64,000 nt of DNA, taken from the NCBI RefSeq assembly GCF_014841115.1, contig NZ_JACYTP010000001.1, positions 595,942 to 659,941 of the forward strand, written 5' to 3'. Both the position numbers and the translations under genes were made by a program. Under the pieces are notes generated by a model. That model was not told where the DNA came from and searched no databases. It saw nothing but the letters and a program-made list of their open reading frames with translations. The stretch comes from Photobacterium arenosum (GTDB lineage Bacteria > Pseudomonadota > Gammaproteobacteria > Enterobacterales > Vibrionaceae). Shown here piece by piece: positions 8,397 through 17,900 of the stretch (position 1 is its first letter; each line of letters begins with the position of its first letter).

Positions 8397-10141
8397 ATCA
8401 CCGCCTGTTTGCCCTGATTGCCATCCCACCGGTACACTTCGCCGGTTTTTACATCAATCACTTCCAGTTCAGAGAATGAGTTAATGCTGGAATACAAAGA
8501 GAAAAACTCATTCAGGATAGACACCAACAGGTACATATCCCCTTCATTGGCAAACATGGATGAATCCATTTGCAGTACAATCTGGTTACCCCGGATCGGC
8601 AAGCCACGGAATATACGTTCTATGGGTTTCATGTTAATGGCTTTAATGCCATTTAAGCGGTTAGCTGACGCGCGCTGAGACTGCCTGTCACTGCGTGAAT
8701 GAAAATCGTAAATACTCAGCATCATTTTCAGCACATCAGTATCAATTAAAGACAGATAGTTAAGCGACATATTGGCAATCAATTGCCAATGAAGACTACT
8801 GTCAATTTGTGGACTGACAGAAACTGTCGGCTTGGTCAGATTGGTGAAATTGGCATAGTTAGGCGACTTATGGGTAGAAAATGTAATGTCTCCGGGGGCC
8901 AGCCGTTGCGGCAATTTACCGTTAGTGCAGGTTAACTTAATCAGTACGGTTTCAGTTTCAAGGTTAGCGACACCGGCATTGTGATCAAAAAAGGAAATAT
9001 AGTGTGACAAGCCTTTCCCTGAAACATGTTCCGAGACTTTGACATTGTAGTAATGGCGATTGTTATCAATACCTAACTGATGCTCAAAGGACTCAAACGG
9101 CAAATAATCAACCTGACGACGGTTTTCATTACTCCAGCCTCGTACCTGATTAACAGAATACACTTCGAAGTTATTTTGCCGGGTTGTTTGCGGACGAACC
9201 CGGTATTCAGTGCGTTTATGATCCAAGCGGATCGGATCGGCATCCAGTTCAAACACATTGGCTATCGGTGTACAGAAAAGCCGCAAATTTTTCTCTCTTA
9301 TTGTCACTTCAGACGGCAAAGAGCGTGAAAAATTAAACACCAGGCTCATGGTACTCTGGCTGGGTACACCTTTGAGCCATTCCAGACCATCGACATCAAA
9401 GAACATAAATTTGTCCGGCATCGAAAAATACTCCTGGATTAATCGATAACCGGAAAAAGAATTTGGCCCGTAGGGTAATAGGGCTTCATCTTCTGAAAAA
9501 CCCACTTTCTTTATACAAGAAGCAGGTAAACGCTGACTTCCTCCTCCCGCAAGATTGACATCAACACTGTCTAAATAGCGAAATAACCACAGATACAGTA
9601 TGCGGGAGATATGCAATTCACCGTGAATATGGAAACGCAATTTATCTAACCCAATGCGTGATAACTCTACCCCTGTGTCGGTTGATAAGGTGACATTGAG
9701 GTGGCTGTTCGAGCGGGTATTCTGCTGAGTCACGGAATTGATCGACAGTGGATACAAATCGACATCGTAACAGGTGCGAAACTGGCACTGAGTCTCATCG
9801 ACCTTTTCACTGGCCATTTCATGGCCACGCGTCACTGTGCTTTTCTGCGACACACTCCCGGCATAGGGGATCATCTGCGCAATGCACATTGAAGGCACAG
9901 AACGTAAATAATGCGGCCACAACAGAGATATCAGGGATTGGGTCAGCTCAGGAAGCTCATCATCCAGCTTCTGACGTAATTTGCCGTTGAGAAATGCAAA
10001 GCCTTCCAATAAGCGCTCTACATCGGGATCATTGCTGCTTTCCGACAGAAACTTAGTCAGCTGAGGGTGGCTTTTCGAAAACTCAGAACCCGCTTCTTTA
10101 AGAAACGAGAGTTCATCCTGAAAATACTTGCTATAAGTCAT
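8393..10141 (-). CDS. tssF: TssF, T6SS baseplate wedge protein
   Basis: 582 residues, the usual length. The N-terminus (YFQDELSFLKEAGSEFSK) and the motif DPDVERLLEGFAFLNGKLRQ are diagnostic of TssF/ImpG/VasA, as is PELTQSLISLLWPHYLR. Two TssF copies with one TssG form the wedge that carries TssE and joins TssK. The gene starts 11 nt after tssE and its stop overlaps the tssG start, which supports translational coupling of the two baseplate partners. Confidence 0.96.
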   Translation of the reverse strand: MTYSKYFQDELSFLKEAGSEFSKSHPQLTKFLSESSNDPDVERLLEGFAFLNGKLRQKLDDELPELTQSLISLLWPHYLRSVPSMCIAQMIPYAGSVSQKSTVTRGHEMASEKVDETQCQFRTCYDVDLYPLSINSVTQQNTRSNSHLNVTLSTDTGVELSRIGLDKLRFHIHGELHISRILYLWLFRYLDSVDVNLAGGGSQRLPASCIKKVGFSEDEALLPYGPNSFSGYRLIQEYFSMPDKFMFFDVDGLEWLKGVPSQSTMSLVFNFSRSLPSEVTIREKNLRLFCTPIANVFELDADPIRLDHKRTEYRVRPQTTRQNNFEVYSVNQVRGWSNENRRQVDYLPFESFEHQLGIDNNRHYYNVKVSEHVSGKGLSHYISFFDHNAGVANLETETVLIKLTCTNGKLPQRLAPGDITFSTHKSPNYANFTNLTKPTVSVSPQIDSSLHWQLIANMSLNYLSLIDTDVLKMMLSIYDFHSRSDRQSQRASANRLNGIKAINMKPIERIFRGLPIRGNQIVLQMDSSMFANEGDMYLLVSILNEFFSLYSSINSFSELEVIDVKTGEVYRWDGNQGKQAVI

Positions 10142-10152
10142 GTTCGTCGTCT

Positions 10153-10611
10153 CTACACTGAAAACTTGCCGTCTACACCAACAGACAAATCAATGTTCAT
10201 TCTGGTTTTCTTATTGTTATGAAAAACTTCACCATTAACGGCAAACCGGAGCTGGAGTGGATCATCGGTATGGGGAACATATCTCACCACTACGCCGGCT
10301 AATCTTGGCTCAAACTTTTCGATGGTGGCTTTCACACTGTTTCTGATTTCCCGGACGATATTGGATTTATCGGCCAAAACATCATTAAAATCAGGCAGAC
10401 CATAATCTTTGGCTATCATTGCATTGCCCGAATGGGTATTGAGCAAATCCGCCAGATGATGATGAATCGACTCAATCAGAAACTGTGTCGACTCCACAGC
10501 ATCATAGCTGTTCTTTGCTTCGCCCATTTCAATGCGCTCGAGTAATCGGTAACCTTTATCCATAGACAGATTTCGAACGGCAGACCACTTCAGAGTCACT
10601 CGACCCGACAA
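10153..10611 (-). CDS. tssE: TssE, gp25-like T6SS baseplate protein
   Basis: Up to 152 residues. The gp25-like lysozyme-fold core is clear: LIESIHHHLADLLNTHSGNAM, YGLPDF and ETxxxIEKFEPRL-like residues (here KATIEKFEPRLAGVVVRYV). TssE sits at the sheath-baseplate junction. The start is uncertain: a TTG at 10611 gives 152 residues, while the ATG at 10563 (MDKGYRLLERIEMGE) begins just before the conserved LLERI motif that usually lies near the N-terminus, but has no clear ribosome binding site. The gene lies 20 nt after tssC and 11 nt before tssF. Confidence 0.9.
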   Translation of the reverse strand: MSGRVTLKWSAVRNLSMDKGYRLLERIEMGEAKNSYDAVESTQFLIESIHHHLADLLNTHSGNAMIAKDYGLPDFNDVLADKSNIVREIRNSVKATIEKFEPRLAGVVVRYVPHTDDPLQLRFAVNGEVFHNNKKTRMNIDLSVGVDGKFSV

Positions 10612-10631
10612 TAGCTGCCGTTCGCCTTTAC

Positions 10632-12110
10632 TTAGTTTTGATCCAGTTTACCGACCAGAGACAATTCAAAACTGGCGCCCATGTACTTGAAGTGCGGACG
10701 CACAGCAAGAGACACACGGTACCAGCCCGGATCGCCTTCAACATCTGATACTTCAACCCGCGCAGCACGCAACGGACGACGGCCACGTACTTCTGCCGGC
10801 GGATTTTCCTGATCAGAGACGTACTGACGAATCCACTTGTTCAGTTCAATTTCAAGATCAGTACGCTCTTTCCACGATCCGATCTGCTCGCGCTGCAGCA
10901 CTTTCAGATAATGCGCCAGACGGTTGATAATGAACATATACGGCAGCTGAGTACCTAACTTGTAGTTAGTTTCAGCGGCTTTACCTTCTGGCGAGTTACC
11001 AAAGAATTTTGGCTTCTGTACAGAGTTTGCTGAGAAGAATGCCGCGTTGTCAGAGCCTTTACGCATCGTCAGTGCGATAAAACCTTCTTCAGCCAGTTCA
11101 AATTCACGACGATCAGACACCAGAACTTCTGTCGGAATTTTGGTTTCAATGCGACCCATCGACTCAAAGTTATGCACCGGCAGATCGTTCACCGTACCGC
11201 CGCTTTGAGGACCAATGATATTCGGACACCAGCGGAAATTCGCGAAAGAATCGGAAATACGGGAAGCCAGCGCGTAAGCAGAGTTACCCCACAGATAATG
11301 GTCATGGCTGCCTGATACCGTTTCGTTGTAGTCAAACGCCTTAATCGGGTTATCTGCAACAGAATACGGCGCACGCAGCATGAAACCTGTGGTACACAGG
11401 CCCAGATAGCGGGAATCTTCATGTTCACGCAGACCACGCCATTTAGTGTACTGAGGGCCTTCAAACACCGATTTCAAATCTTTCAGGTTTGGCAGCTCTT
11501 CATAGCTGTCGACACCAAAGAACTGTGGACCTGCAGAGGTAATGAAAGGTGCATGAGACATGGCACCCACATTCGCCATGTACTCCATCAGTTTGATGTC
11601 CGGTGAGGTTGACGACATCTTAAAGTCACAGATAACCGCGCCCACTGGCTTACCACCAAACTGGCCGTATTCACGGGTATAAATTTGCTTATACAGACCC
11701 GATTTCACCACTTCCGGGGCATCGTCAAAATCATCAAGGACTTCATTTTTCTTGGCCGAAATCACTTCGATCTGAATATTTTCACGAAAATCAGTCTGAT
11801 CAACCAGATACTTCAGTCCGCGCCAGGAAGATTCAATGGCCTGAATTTCTGGCGAGTGCAAAATGGCATCGACCTGAGCAGACATTTTCTGATCGATTTC
11901 AGAAATCATCAGATCGACCAGCGACTGATCAACTTTATCGGATACATTTTTGCTCAGCAGTTCAGAAATGAATGCTTCAACGCCACGCTTTGCAACATCA
12001 AAACCTTCATCAGATGGCTTGAGCCGGGTTTCGTTCAAAATACTGTCTAACAGTGAACCGGATTCAGCCAATTGTGCATCCTGCTCCGGAGTCATAGCTT
12101 CAGTTGTCAT
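10632..12110 (-). CDS. tssC: TssC/VipB, T6SS contractile sheath large subunit
   Basis: 492 residues, normal length. Conserved stretches include IESSWRGLKYLVDQTDF, EYGQFGGKPVGAVICDF, FITSAGPQFFG, LRAPYS, WGNSAYALASRI and the C-terminal EVSDVEGDPGWYRVSLAVRP. With TssB it forms the cytosolic sheath that contracts to drive the Hcp tube. The gene follows tssB by 11 nt, which fits the near-equimolar need for the two proteins. Confidence 0.98.
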   Translation of the reverse strand: MTTEAMTPEQDAQLAESGSLLDSILNETRLKPSDEGFDVAKRGVEAFISELLSKNVSDKVDQSLVDLMISEIDQKMSAQVDAILHSPEIQAIESSWRGLKYLVDQTDFRENIQIEVISAKKNEVLDDFDDAPEVVKSGLYKQIYTREYGQFGGKPVGAVICDFKMSSTSPDIKLMEYMANVGAMSHAPFITSAGPQFFGVDSYEELPNLKDLKSVFEGPQYTKWRGLREHEDSRYLGLCTTGFMLRAPYSVADNPIKAFDYNETVSGSHDHYLWGNSAYALASRISDSFANFRWCPNIIGPQSGGTVNDLPVHNFESMGRIETKIPTEVLVSDRREFELAEEGFIALTMRKGSDNAAFFSANSVQKPKFFGNSPEGKAAETNYKLGTQLPYMFIINRLAHYLKVLQREQIGSWKERTDLEIELNKWIRQYVSDQENPPAEVRGRRPLRAARVEVSDVEGDPGWYRVSLAVRPHFKYMGASFELSLVGKLDQN

Positions 12111-12121
12111 GTGCCACCTGT

Positions 12122-12619
12122 TTATTCTTCGTTATTAGAATTGATGCTCAGTTCACTGAGCAGCTTGCTGCGCGCTTCATCATCCTGCAGCACCTGAGCG
12201 ATACGTTTGCGGAATGCAGGCACGTTACCCAGAGGACCTTTCAGTGCAACCAGAGCTTCACGCAGTTCCAGCAGGCTGCTTAATTCAGGCACCTGGCGGG
12301 CAACGGATTCCGGTGAAAAGTCTTTGATATTTTTAAAGGTCAGATCAACGCCCATCTGAGCGCCTTCTTCGCCGCTCAAACGGTTATCAACGTTAACTTT
12401 GACATTCGGCGCATAGGCACTCAGCACATCATTAAAGTTTTCTTTATCAACGTTTATCGGATCACGATCCTCGATGGGAGTCTCGTCATCACGGCCGGTG
12501 AAATCACCAATCACCATCATGCTCAGGGGCAGTTCCACTTCTTCCTGAGCATCACCTGTAGCAGGAACATATCGGATATTAATTCGCTCTTTAGGAGCGA
12601 CTGAACCATCTTTAGACAT
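12122..12619 (-). CDS. tssB: TssB/VipA, T6SS contractile sheath small subunit
   Basis: 165 residues. Family markers are RINIRYVPATGDAQEEVELP, MVIGDFTGRDD, the DRDPINVDKENFNDVL segment, and LTFKNIKDFSPESVARQVPE. TssB and TssC interlock into the sheath; the disassembled form is recycled by ClpV, which is not in this window. The gene starts 26 nt after tssA. Confidence 0.98.
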   Translation of the reverse strand: MSKDGSVAPKERINIRYVPATGDAQEEVELPLSMMVIGDFTGRDDETPIEDRDPINVDKENFNDVLSAYAPNVKVNVDNRLSGEEGAQMGVDLTFKNIKDFSPESVARQVPELSSLLELREALVALKGPLGNVPAFRKRIAQVLQDDEARSKLLSELSINSNNEE

Positions 12620-12645
12620 AACTTGTCCTTCTTAGCAGCTATATG

Positions 12646-14190
12646 TTAATGAACGGCCGCAAGCCATTCTCTGTACTTAGCGGGAAACGCATCTTCCCGT
12701 GAATAAATTTGAGTCAGCGTTAAAGACAGTAACTGCTCCAGTTCGGCATCCAGAGTCGGTTCCCAGTAACTCAAATTAATGCGTTCTCTTTCTGGCCAGA
12801 TCACTTCCAGATGCGGCAGCGCAATACTGTGCAGCCCGTTGTGGTGCAGTAACCTGGCCAATTGCAGATGCAAGAGAAATCGTGAACGCCCTGACTGGGC
12901 GTCATCCAGTAATGAAGACGCTGAAACCAGGAGCTGTCCCAGTTCTGCACCTTCCAGAATGTCATCGCCTCTGTCGCTCAGCAGCTCAGCGAGTCCTTCA
13001 TGGCCTGATGAGCCGGAAGTGACTGACTGTTCAGCCAGCCATTGGCGGGTAGCTTCATCAGCGAAAGGGGTGTCATCCTCAAACTTCAGCGCGTCGATAC
13101 CGGCTAAACGTGTGATAAAACGCCGCGTCTCTTCGCGCACGGACTCCGCAGCCTGGGTAAATCCCAGTTGCTTGAGCATGTCGTGCATCAGGCGCTGACC
13201 GCTCAGCCAGAACGGGGTATTGCGCAGGCTTTTTTCAAGCCGGCGGTAATGTTCAGAAGCAGACTGATTTACCAGTGCCGACTCGTAATCGGACAAGGTA
13301 TCTTTGTTCACCGGCAACCTGAGCGGTGTTTTTCCTTCTGCATCGTGAGGCGGTAATTCGTCAATTGCCATCCAGGTCACAAATCGTCCAACCTGATAGG
13401 CAAGCGGCATCTCAGGACTCTGATGCAGTAAGTGTTCTGCCATCTGATCCAGGGATTTTTTATCCGCCTCGCCGCTCAATACACTTGTCTTTTCAAGGGG
13501 AACTGGCGGGGTTACTTTAGGCGGGGTCGCCGCAGAGGCAGACACAGGTTCAGGGGGAGCAACCGCTTTAGGCTCAGTCACAAATGACTGCCCGCCTGCC
13601 ATACGGCCTTTTTCTGGTTCCACTGCGGATTGTGGTGATGCAGGCACTTCCCCCAGAGAATTGCTGCTGGTAGTCAACGCATTGCGCGCATTGATTAAGG
13701 ATGCCTCTGAGCCTTCAAAGACTTCGCCCATCGCAAAACTGATGTCCTGGCACAAGGCAGCACAGGCTTGCAGATCAGACTGAACAGGATTACTGAGTTT
13801 GGCTGCAATCAGTTCAATTTGATTATCCAGCCATTCTATCGCGCCATCCCGGCCACGCGCTCTTGCCGGATACAGTGAACTGCCATACTGTTCCAACGCC
13901 GATTTCAGCAAAGTGAGTCCGGTTTTCAGCCCGTCGCTACCGTAATGTTCTGCCCACGCACGCGTTATGTAAGCCATGGCTTTCAGATCTTTGCTGTGCT
14001 GTAACAGGACAGTTTCAGCCTGTAACTCAACAACTTGCCAATCCACCGTTTCACCAAATAATGAACCGAACTTTTTGACTTCAGCTTCCATTAGCTCATA
14101 GCAAAGTTCATAACGGGCATCTTCTCCAACCGGAAGCCCGGCACCTATCGGTGACAACAGCTCATCTAATCGGGTATTGAGCTCACTCAT
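12646..14190 (-). CDS. tssA: TssA (ImpA_N protein), T6SS assembly cap
   Basis: 514 residues from the ATG at 14190, which overlaps the ppkA stop by 4 nt (ATGA); an upstream GTG at 14199 is less likely. The ImpA_N domain is clear (LDELLSPIGAGLPVGEDARY, LLQHSKDLKAMAYITRAW), followed by a variable Pro/Ala-rich linker around residues 180-240 and a C-terminal helical domain of the VasJ type ending in LSLTLTQIYSREDAFPAKYREWL. TssA primes and coordinates tail polymerisation. The window also encodes a second ImpA_N protein, TagA at 2112-3392, so the opposite roles of assembly and stop are both represented. Confidence 0.92.
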   Translation of the reverse strand: MSELNTRLDELLSPIGAGLPVGEDARYELCYELMEAEVKKFGSLFGETVDWQVVELQAETVLLQHSKDLKAMAYITRAWAEHYGSDGLKTGLTLLKSALEQYGSSLYPARARGRDGAIEWLDNQIELIAAKLSNPVQSDLQACAALCQDISFAMGEVFEGSEASLINARNALTTSSNSLGEVPASPQSAVEPEKGRMAGGQSFVTEPKAVAPPEPVSASAATPPKVTPPVPLEKTSVLSGEADKKSLDQMAEHLLHQSPEMPLAYQVGRFVTWMAIDELPPHDAEGKTPLRLPVNKDTLSDYESALVNQSASEHYRRLEKSLRNTPFWLSGQRLMHDMLKQLGFTQAAESVREETRRFITRLAGIDALKFEDDTPFADEATRQWLAEQSVTSGSSGHEGLAELLSDRGDDILEGAELGQLLVSASSLLDDAQSGRSRFLLHLQLARLLHHNGLHSIALPHLEVIWPERERINLSYWEPTLDAELEQLLSLTLTQIYSREDAFPAKYREWLAAVH

Positions 14191-16169
14191 GTATCCCACT
14201 CCCAGTCAGGTAACACAACAGAGGTAACATTATTGGCATTGATACTGAGTGCCCCGGCTTTAAAACGGGTTGCCTGACTTGCTTCAATGTCCTGTTTAAG
14301 CAGAGCTTTGATGGTATCCACCCTGTCTGGCGCGAAGGTTTTCACATCCTGATAGGCCTGCTGAATGATATTTTTTTCGACCACCAGATCGGACTGCAGA
14401 GACTGACGGAGTATGTATTCACCGCGGCGTGCATAGAGTAAGGCTCCCATGCTTCGGATGTCCTTACTTTCAGGAAACACCTGCTGAGCACTTTCGATCA
14501 GCCCGGCTGCATCTTTAAATTGCGCTTTATCCATTAGCTGCGACACCCGGGAAAGAATTTTGGTAACAGTCTGATACCGGATTTCGTGAGAATAGTAATA
14601 TGCGCTTGCCGTTGCTTTTTTCCATGAGGCTTCAAACGCTTTACGGGCAAACACCACATCGCCCAACTCCAGTAAATTCAAGGCTTCTTCTGGTGTCACT
14701 GCGTTTTCACTGTATAAACTTGCGTTTTGCAACAAGGCATTAATTCTCGCCTGCGCACTCGACAGCTGTTTCTCAATGTGAACTTTGTCGCTGTCTTTTC
14801 CGCCCTGCATTAACCGGCGCATCACAATTAATTCATTCTTTATGGCTTGCAACTGATCGCGGCGTTCTGCATTGGTTGCTCTTTCCTGCTCAAATACCGG
14901 ACTCATCTGCTGATAAATCTGCTTTTCCTGCGCTGATTTTCTGCGGTCATACTCTTCAACCACAGATACCGCAGTCTTTGATAACTCAGGGGTTTCTGAG
15001 GTGAATTCATTCAGAAACTGGTAGCTGTACCACGAGGTATCATCAGGCTGAAAAACCTTGCCGTCATAAGCAAAACTGGCTGGCTGACTGGTTTGGTAGC
15101 TGTCCAGGGCAAAAAAATAAGCATGTCGGATCACCAGAAACGCCACCAGCACTAACGTGGCGCAAATCAGGGTAATCTCCAATGAACGCCAACCATCAAT
15201 GGCATTTACCAGATCATGTTTTCTTCTGCTTAATACCAGATCGGCATTACGCATATTGTTAAAAATAGGTGCATTAGACAGCGGCGTATCTGTGTCAATC
15301 TGACCCAGTATCTGCGCAAAATGAATCGGTGAGAAACCATGACTGCGTGGTTTGCCTATCACGGTTTTAATGGCTTTCCAGGCATGTGGCGGAATGACCA
15401 CAGGCCGTTTCTGACCGGTTATCACCACCCCAATATCCGGGCTTGCCGCTACGCCCAGAAACAGGCAATACGCCATGACAGCAAGGGAGTACACATCATC
15501 TTCAGGCTGACCGATTCCGCTGCGGATATAGTCTGGCGATGCGTAATTCAGGCTGGCTTCCGCATAGGTGTTAGCTTCACCGGTATATTGTGCGGCGCCA
15601 AAATCAACCAGACGAACGGCATCATCAGCGCCTATCAGCACATTTGAGGGTTTGACATCAAGGTGGCACACGCCTTGTGTGTGCGCATAGTCCAGCGCAC
15701 CGGCCAGCTGGTAAATCAGCCAGGCAATGTGGTCGGCACGAAAACCTCCGTGATTATGGCGGCTGACTTTTTGCGCCAGATTCTCCCCGCTAACCCACTC
15801 CATGAAGAAGTAAGGCGTGGAAAACTCGTGCCCGACTTTTATGTACTTCACAACATTGGGATGCTGACAAACTTCGAGTTTTGTTGCCTCGCTCAGCAAT
15901 GCATTTTCAGCTGTGTCATTGCCACGCTGTAATACCGACTTACAGCAAATAATTTTATTGGGTTCATCTTTATCGGCTAATTTATACAGCACAGTGCCAC
16001 GACCCGGCTTGGTAATCGTGTCGAGAATATCGAACTTCGCCCGCAAGCTTTCTTCAAGAGAAGGTCTGCTCGCAAGATCCAATTCCTTTTGACGTTTCTT
16101 TTTCTTTATCAGCGCGCGATTAATGACATCGTCAATCACAGACACCTTTTGATTGCCAGATTCAGACAA
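14187..16169 (-). CDS. ppkA: PpkA-like Ser/Thr kinase of the T6SS
   Basis: 660 residues. The cytosolic kinase domain covers about residues 50-300: glycine-rich GRGTVLYKL (57-65), ATP-binding Lys77 (ICCKSV), catalytic loop HLDVKPSN (169-176) in which the usual HRD Arg is Leu, and DFG (189-191). One membrane segment lies at about 330-351, and about 300 residues of helical, coiled-coil-like sequence follow on the far side. In P. aeruginosa, PpkA phosphorylates the FHA protein and activates the T6SS at the post-translational level. The FHA gene at 1-763 is the likely partner here. No PppA phosphatase gene is in the window. It is the first gene of the leftward tss operon. Confidence 0.88.
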   Translation of the reverse strand: MSESGNQKVSVIDDVINRALIKKKKRQKELDLASRPSLEESLRAKFDILDTITKPGRGTVLYKLADKDEPNKIICCKSVLQRGNDTAENALLSEATKLEVCQHPNVVKYIKVGHEFSTPYFFMEWVSGENLAQKVSRHNHGGFRADHIAWLIYQLAGALDYAHTQGVCHLDVKPSNVLIGADDAVRLVDFGAAQYTGEANTYAEASLNYASPDYIRSGIGQPEDDVYSLAVMAYCLFLGVAASPDIGVVITGQKRPVVIPPHAWKAIKTVIGKPRSHGFSPIHFAQILGQIDTDTPLSNAPIFNNMRNADLVLSRRKHDLVNAIDGWRSLEITLICATLVLVAFLVIRHAYFFALDSYQTSQPASFAYDGKVFQPDDTSWYSYQFLNEFTSETPELSKTAVSVVEEYDRRKSAQEKQIYQQMSPVFEQERATNAERRDQLQAIKNELIVMRRLMQGGKDSDKVHIEKQLSSAQARINALLQNASLYSENAVTPEEALNLLELGDVVFARKAFEASWKKATASAYYYSHEIRYQTVTKILSRVSQLMDKAQFKDAAGLIESAQQVFPESKDIRSMGALLYARRGEYILRQSLQSDLVVEKNIIQQAYQDVKTFAPDRVDTIKALLKQDIEASQATRFKAGALSINANNVTSVVLPDWEWDT

Positions 16170-16640
16170 AGGGAAAAACCAGCCATAAAACCAATAGATG
16201 GCGAGAGTTTAGAGTTGTCTTATTAAGCATTTCAATAGCCGAATAACATTCCGGCCTTTTGATGGTCAAGAAAGTCATTTTCACTATAAAAAAGCTCATA
16301 ATGAAACAGGGTGATGAGTGGCTTTTGCGCAGAGATAATCGCCAGAAATAAAGGGATGTTGATATTGATCCCAATTATTTTTTTCAGACTATAAAACCAT
16401 GACAGATGAAATAAACACTCAATATTGAGTGTCACTTAATTAAAGCCGAAACATGGCCGTTTATATTGGTGCCATTTTAATGTTCGTACCTGTCTGCTAT
16501 CGCTTCTTTAACAGGTTTTCTGACTGAGTACAGCTTTCACTGACATAGTTTTTTATAGATGCCCCGATATAAACCTGACTCTGGTTTGCAGAGAAACAGC
16601 GCGTTAAAAGTGCAGTACCATGAAGACCAATGAAAATGAA
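16170..16640. other. Upstream region of the leftward T6SS operon
   Basis: About 470 bp without a supported gene between ppkA and the ohr terminator. It is AT-rich and contains the 18-bp palindrome listed separately. Short open frames on the minus strand (for example 16162-16374) lack family features and ribosome binding sites. No sigma-54 type -24/-12 element with correct spacing was found. Confidence 0.4.
16415..16432. promoter_or_regulatory. Perfect 18-bp palindrome upstream of ppkA operon
   Basis: ACACTCAATATTGAGTGT is fully self-complementary and has no loop, the form expected of an operator for a dimeric regulator rather than of a terminator. It lies about 250 bp upstream of ppkA. The binding protein is unknown; the Lrp-like protein encoded at 6845-7300 is one candidate. 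Confidence 0.45.
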
Positions 16641-16663
16641 AAAAGGGCCATTTAAGCCCTTTT
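16641..16663. terminator. Rho-independent terminator of ohr
   Basis: AAAAGGGC (16641-16648), a 7-nt loop, and GCCCTTTT (16656-16663). Reading leftward from ohr the stem is followed by a T-rich run. Confidence 0.8.
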
Positions 16664-16687
16664 AAATTCACATCAACAAGATGAATG

Positions 16688-17110
16688 TTATTCGACGACC
16701 AGCTCGACGCGTACGTTGCCGCGCGTTGCATTCGAATAAGGGCAAACCTGATGTGCTTTTTCAGCCAGTTGGGTGGCGGCTTCACGATCCATTCCCGGCA
16801 GCGAAATGTGCAGCTCAACATCAATTGCAAACCCGACACCGGCAGGATTTTCACCGATACCGACTTGCGCTGTCACACTCGGCTCGCCAGGCAGTTTGAT
16901 ACTGTCCTGCGCTGCAACGAATTTCATGGCACCGATAAAACAGGCGGAATAGCCTGCCGCAAATAACTGCTCCGGATTGGTGCCCTCTCCTCCCTGGCCC
17001 CCCAGCTCAGCTGGCGTGCTGAGCTTCACTTTCAGTTTACCGTCCGCTGACTCGGATGCTCCGTCACGACCGCCAGTAGATGTTGCTTTTGTTGAATACA
17101 GAACTTTCAT
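16688..17110 (-). CDS. ohr: Ohr, organic hydroperoxide resistance protein (OsmC/Ohr family)
   Basis: 140 residues, the usual Ohr length. Ohr is a thiol peroxidase that reduces organic and lipid hydroperoxides using a lipoyl-dependent electron supply. Both reactive cysteines are present: YSACF near residue 60 and HQVCPYSNATRGN near residue 125. The Arg of TSTGGRDG near the N-terminus and the Glu in GGEGTNPEQLFAAGYSACF are also in place. A GGAGAAAA ribosome binding site precedes the ATG. The usual MarR-type repressor OhrR is not adjacent in this window. Confidence 0.95.
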   Translation of the reverse strand: MKVLYSTKATSTGGRDGASESADGKLKVKLSTPAELGGQGGEGTNPEQLFAAGYSACFIGAMKFVAAQDSIKLPGEPSVTAQVGIGENPAGVGFAIDVELHISLPGMDREAATQLAEKAHQVCPYSNATRGNVRVELVVE

Positions 17111-17314
17111 TACTTTTCTCCATTTAGTGAATGCGATAGTTCAATGACGGTTGAACACATCCTTCTGGAAAGATATTCAGTGCCATAGCTGGCCTCTCTC
17201 CAATTGCTTAAACCGTCAAATTCTTCTGTAGAAATAACTGTAGCTGAGTCTCTGAGAAATGACGTTTCCTCAGCGACGTAATTACCGGTTTTACGCCTGG
17301 TTTAAGCACTGTGA

Positions 17315-17434
17315 TCATCGGCTACTCACAGCCACGGGCTGCATCACCTGATCGCAGTCACGCGGATTGAATCGCCAGTAGAGACAGACAGGGATCACCA
17401 CCAGGCCCAAATGCATCAGCCAGCCTGACGTGGG
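17315..17434 (-). pseudogene. Possible C-terminal remnant of a membrane protein
   Basis: In the frame beginning near 17434 the leftward sequence reads PTSGWLMHLGLVVIPVCLYW, continues with a basic RFNPRDCDQV tail, and stops at 17315. It looks like the last membrane helix and cytosolic tail of an integral membrane protein. There is no start, and the frame enters directly from inside the deaminase fragment at 17416-17628. This suggests a deletion that joined the 5' part of one gene to the 3' part of another. The family was not recognised. Confidence 0.35.
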
Positions 17435-17628
17435 GATTTGAGCGCCTTACCGGCTTCACGTAATGCCAACAACTCTGCATGGGCCGTAGGATCACACTCA
17501 GCCTGCATCCGGTTAACCCCAGTCGCGATCACTGTATCGTCTTTCACAACCACGGCACCAAGCGGACGTCCACCTTGTTTCACGTTACTTTCGGCCAACG
17601 AGATAGCTTGCGATAAAAATGGATTCAT
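17416..17628 (-). pseudogene. Truncated nucleoside/cytidine deaminase family gene
   Basis: 70 residues remain of a family of about 150. The first zinc-binding and catalytic motif is intact (DPTAHAELLALREAGKAL, with His-Ala-Glu), and the N-terminal GGRPLGAVVVKDD strand is typical of guanine/cytosine-type deaminases. The second motif, PCxxC, which supplies two zinc-binding cysteines, is missing: the sequence breaks after KALKS and stops within a few codons. The product cannot form a complete zinc site, so this is probably a decayed gene. Confidence 0.8.
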
Positions 17629-17900
17629 ACTGCGCCTTTTGCTTACGTGTGACTATTTCGGAATTCATGACTCAGGATAATCCGACACTATACGTTTTGT
17701 CCTGAGTACTCTGAAATTAAATGATTCACTGGCAGGTATTTGAAAATCAAATACTGGGCATTGTCTGGCTGGCTCTGGCGCCTGGCTTTGGCTCTCGCTA
17801 CAGAAGACATAACAGCGTTTGGCGAGAAATATTTACAGAAGCTATAGTCAATACAACAAAGTAAGCGATTATTCCAATACTGGTTACACAGGATCTGCGC

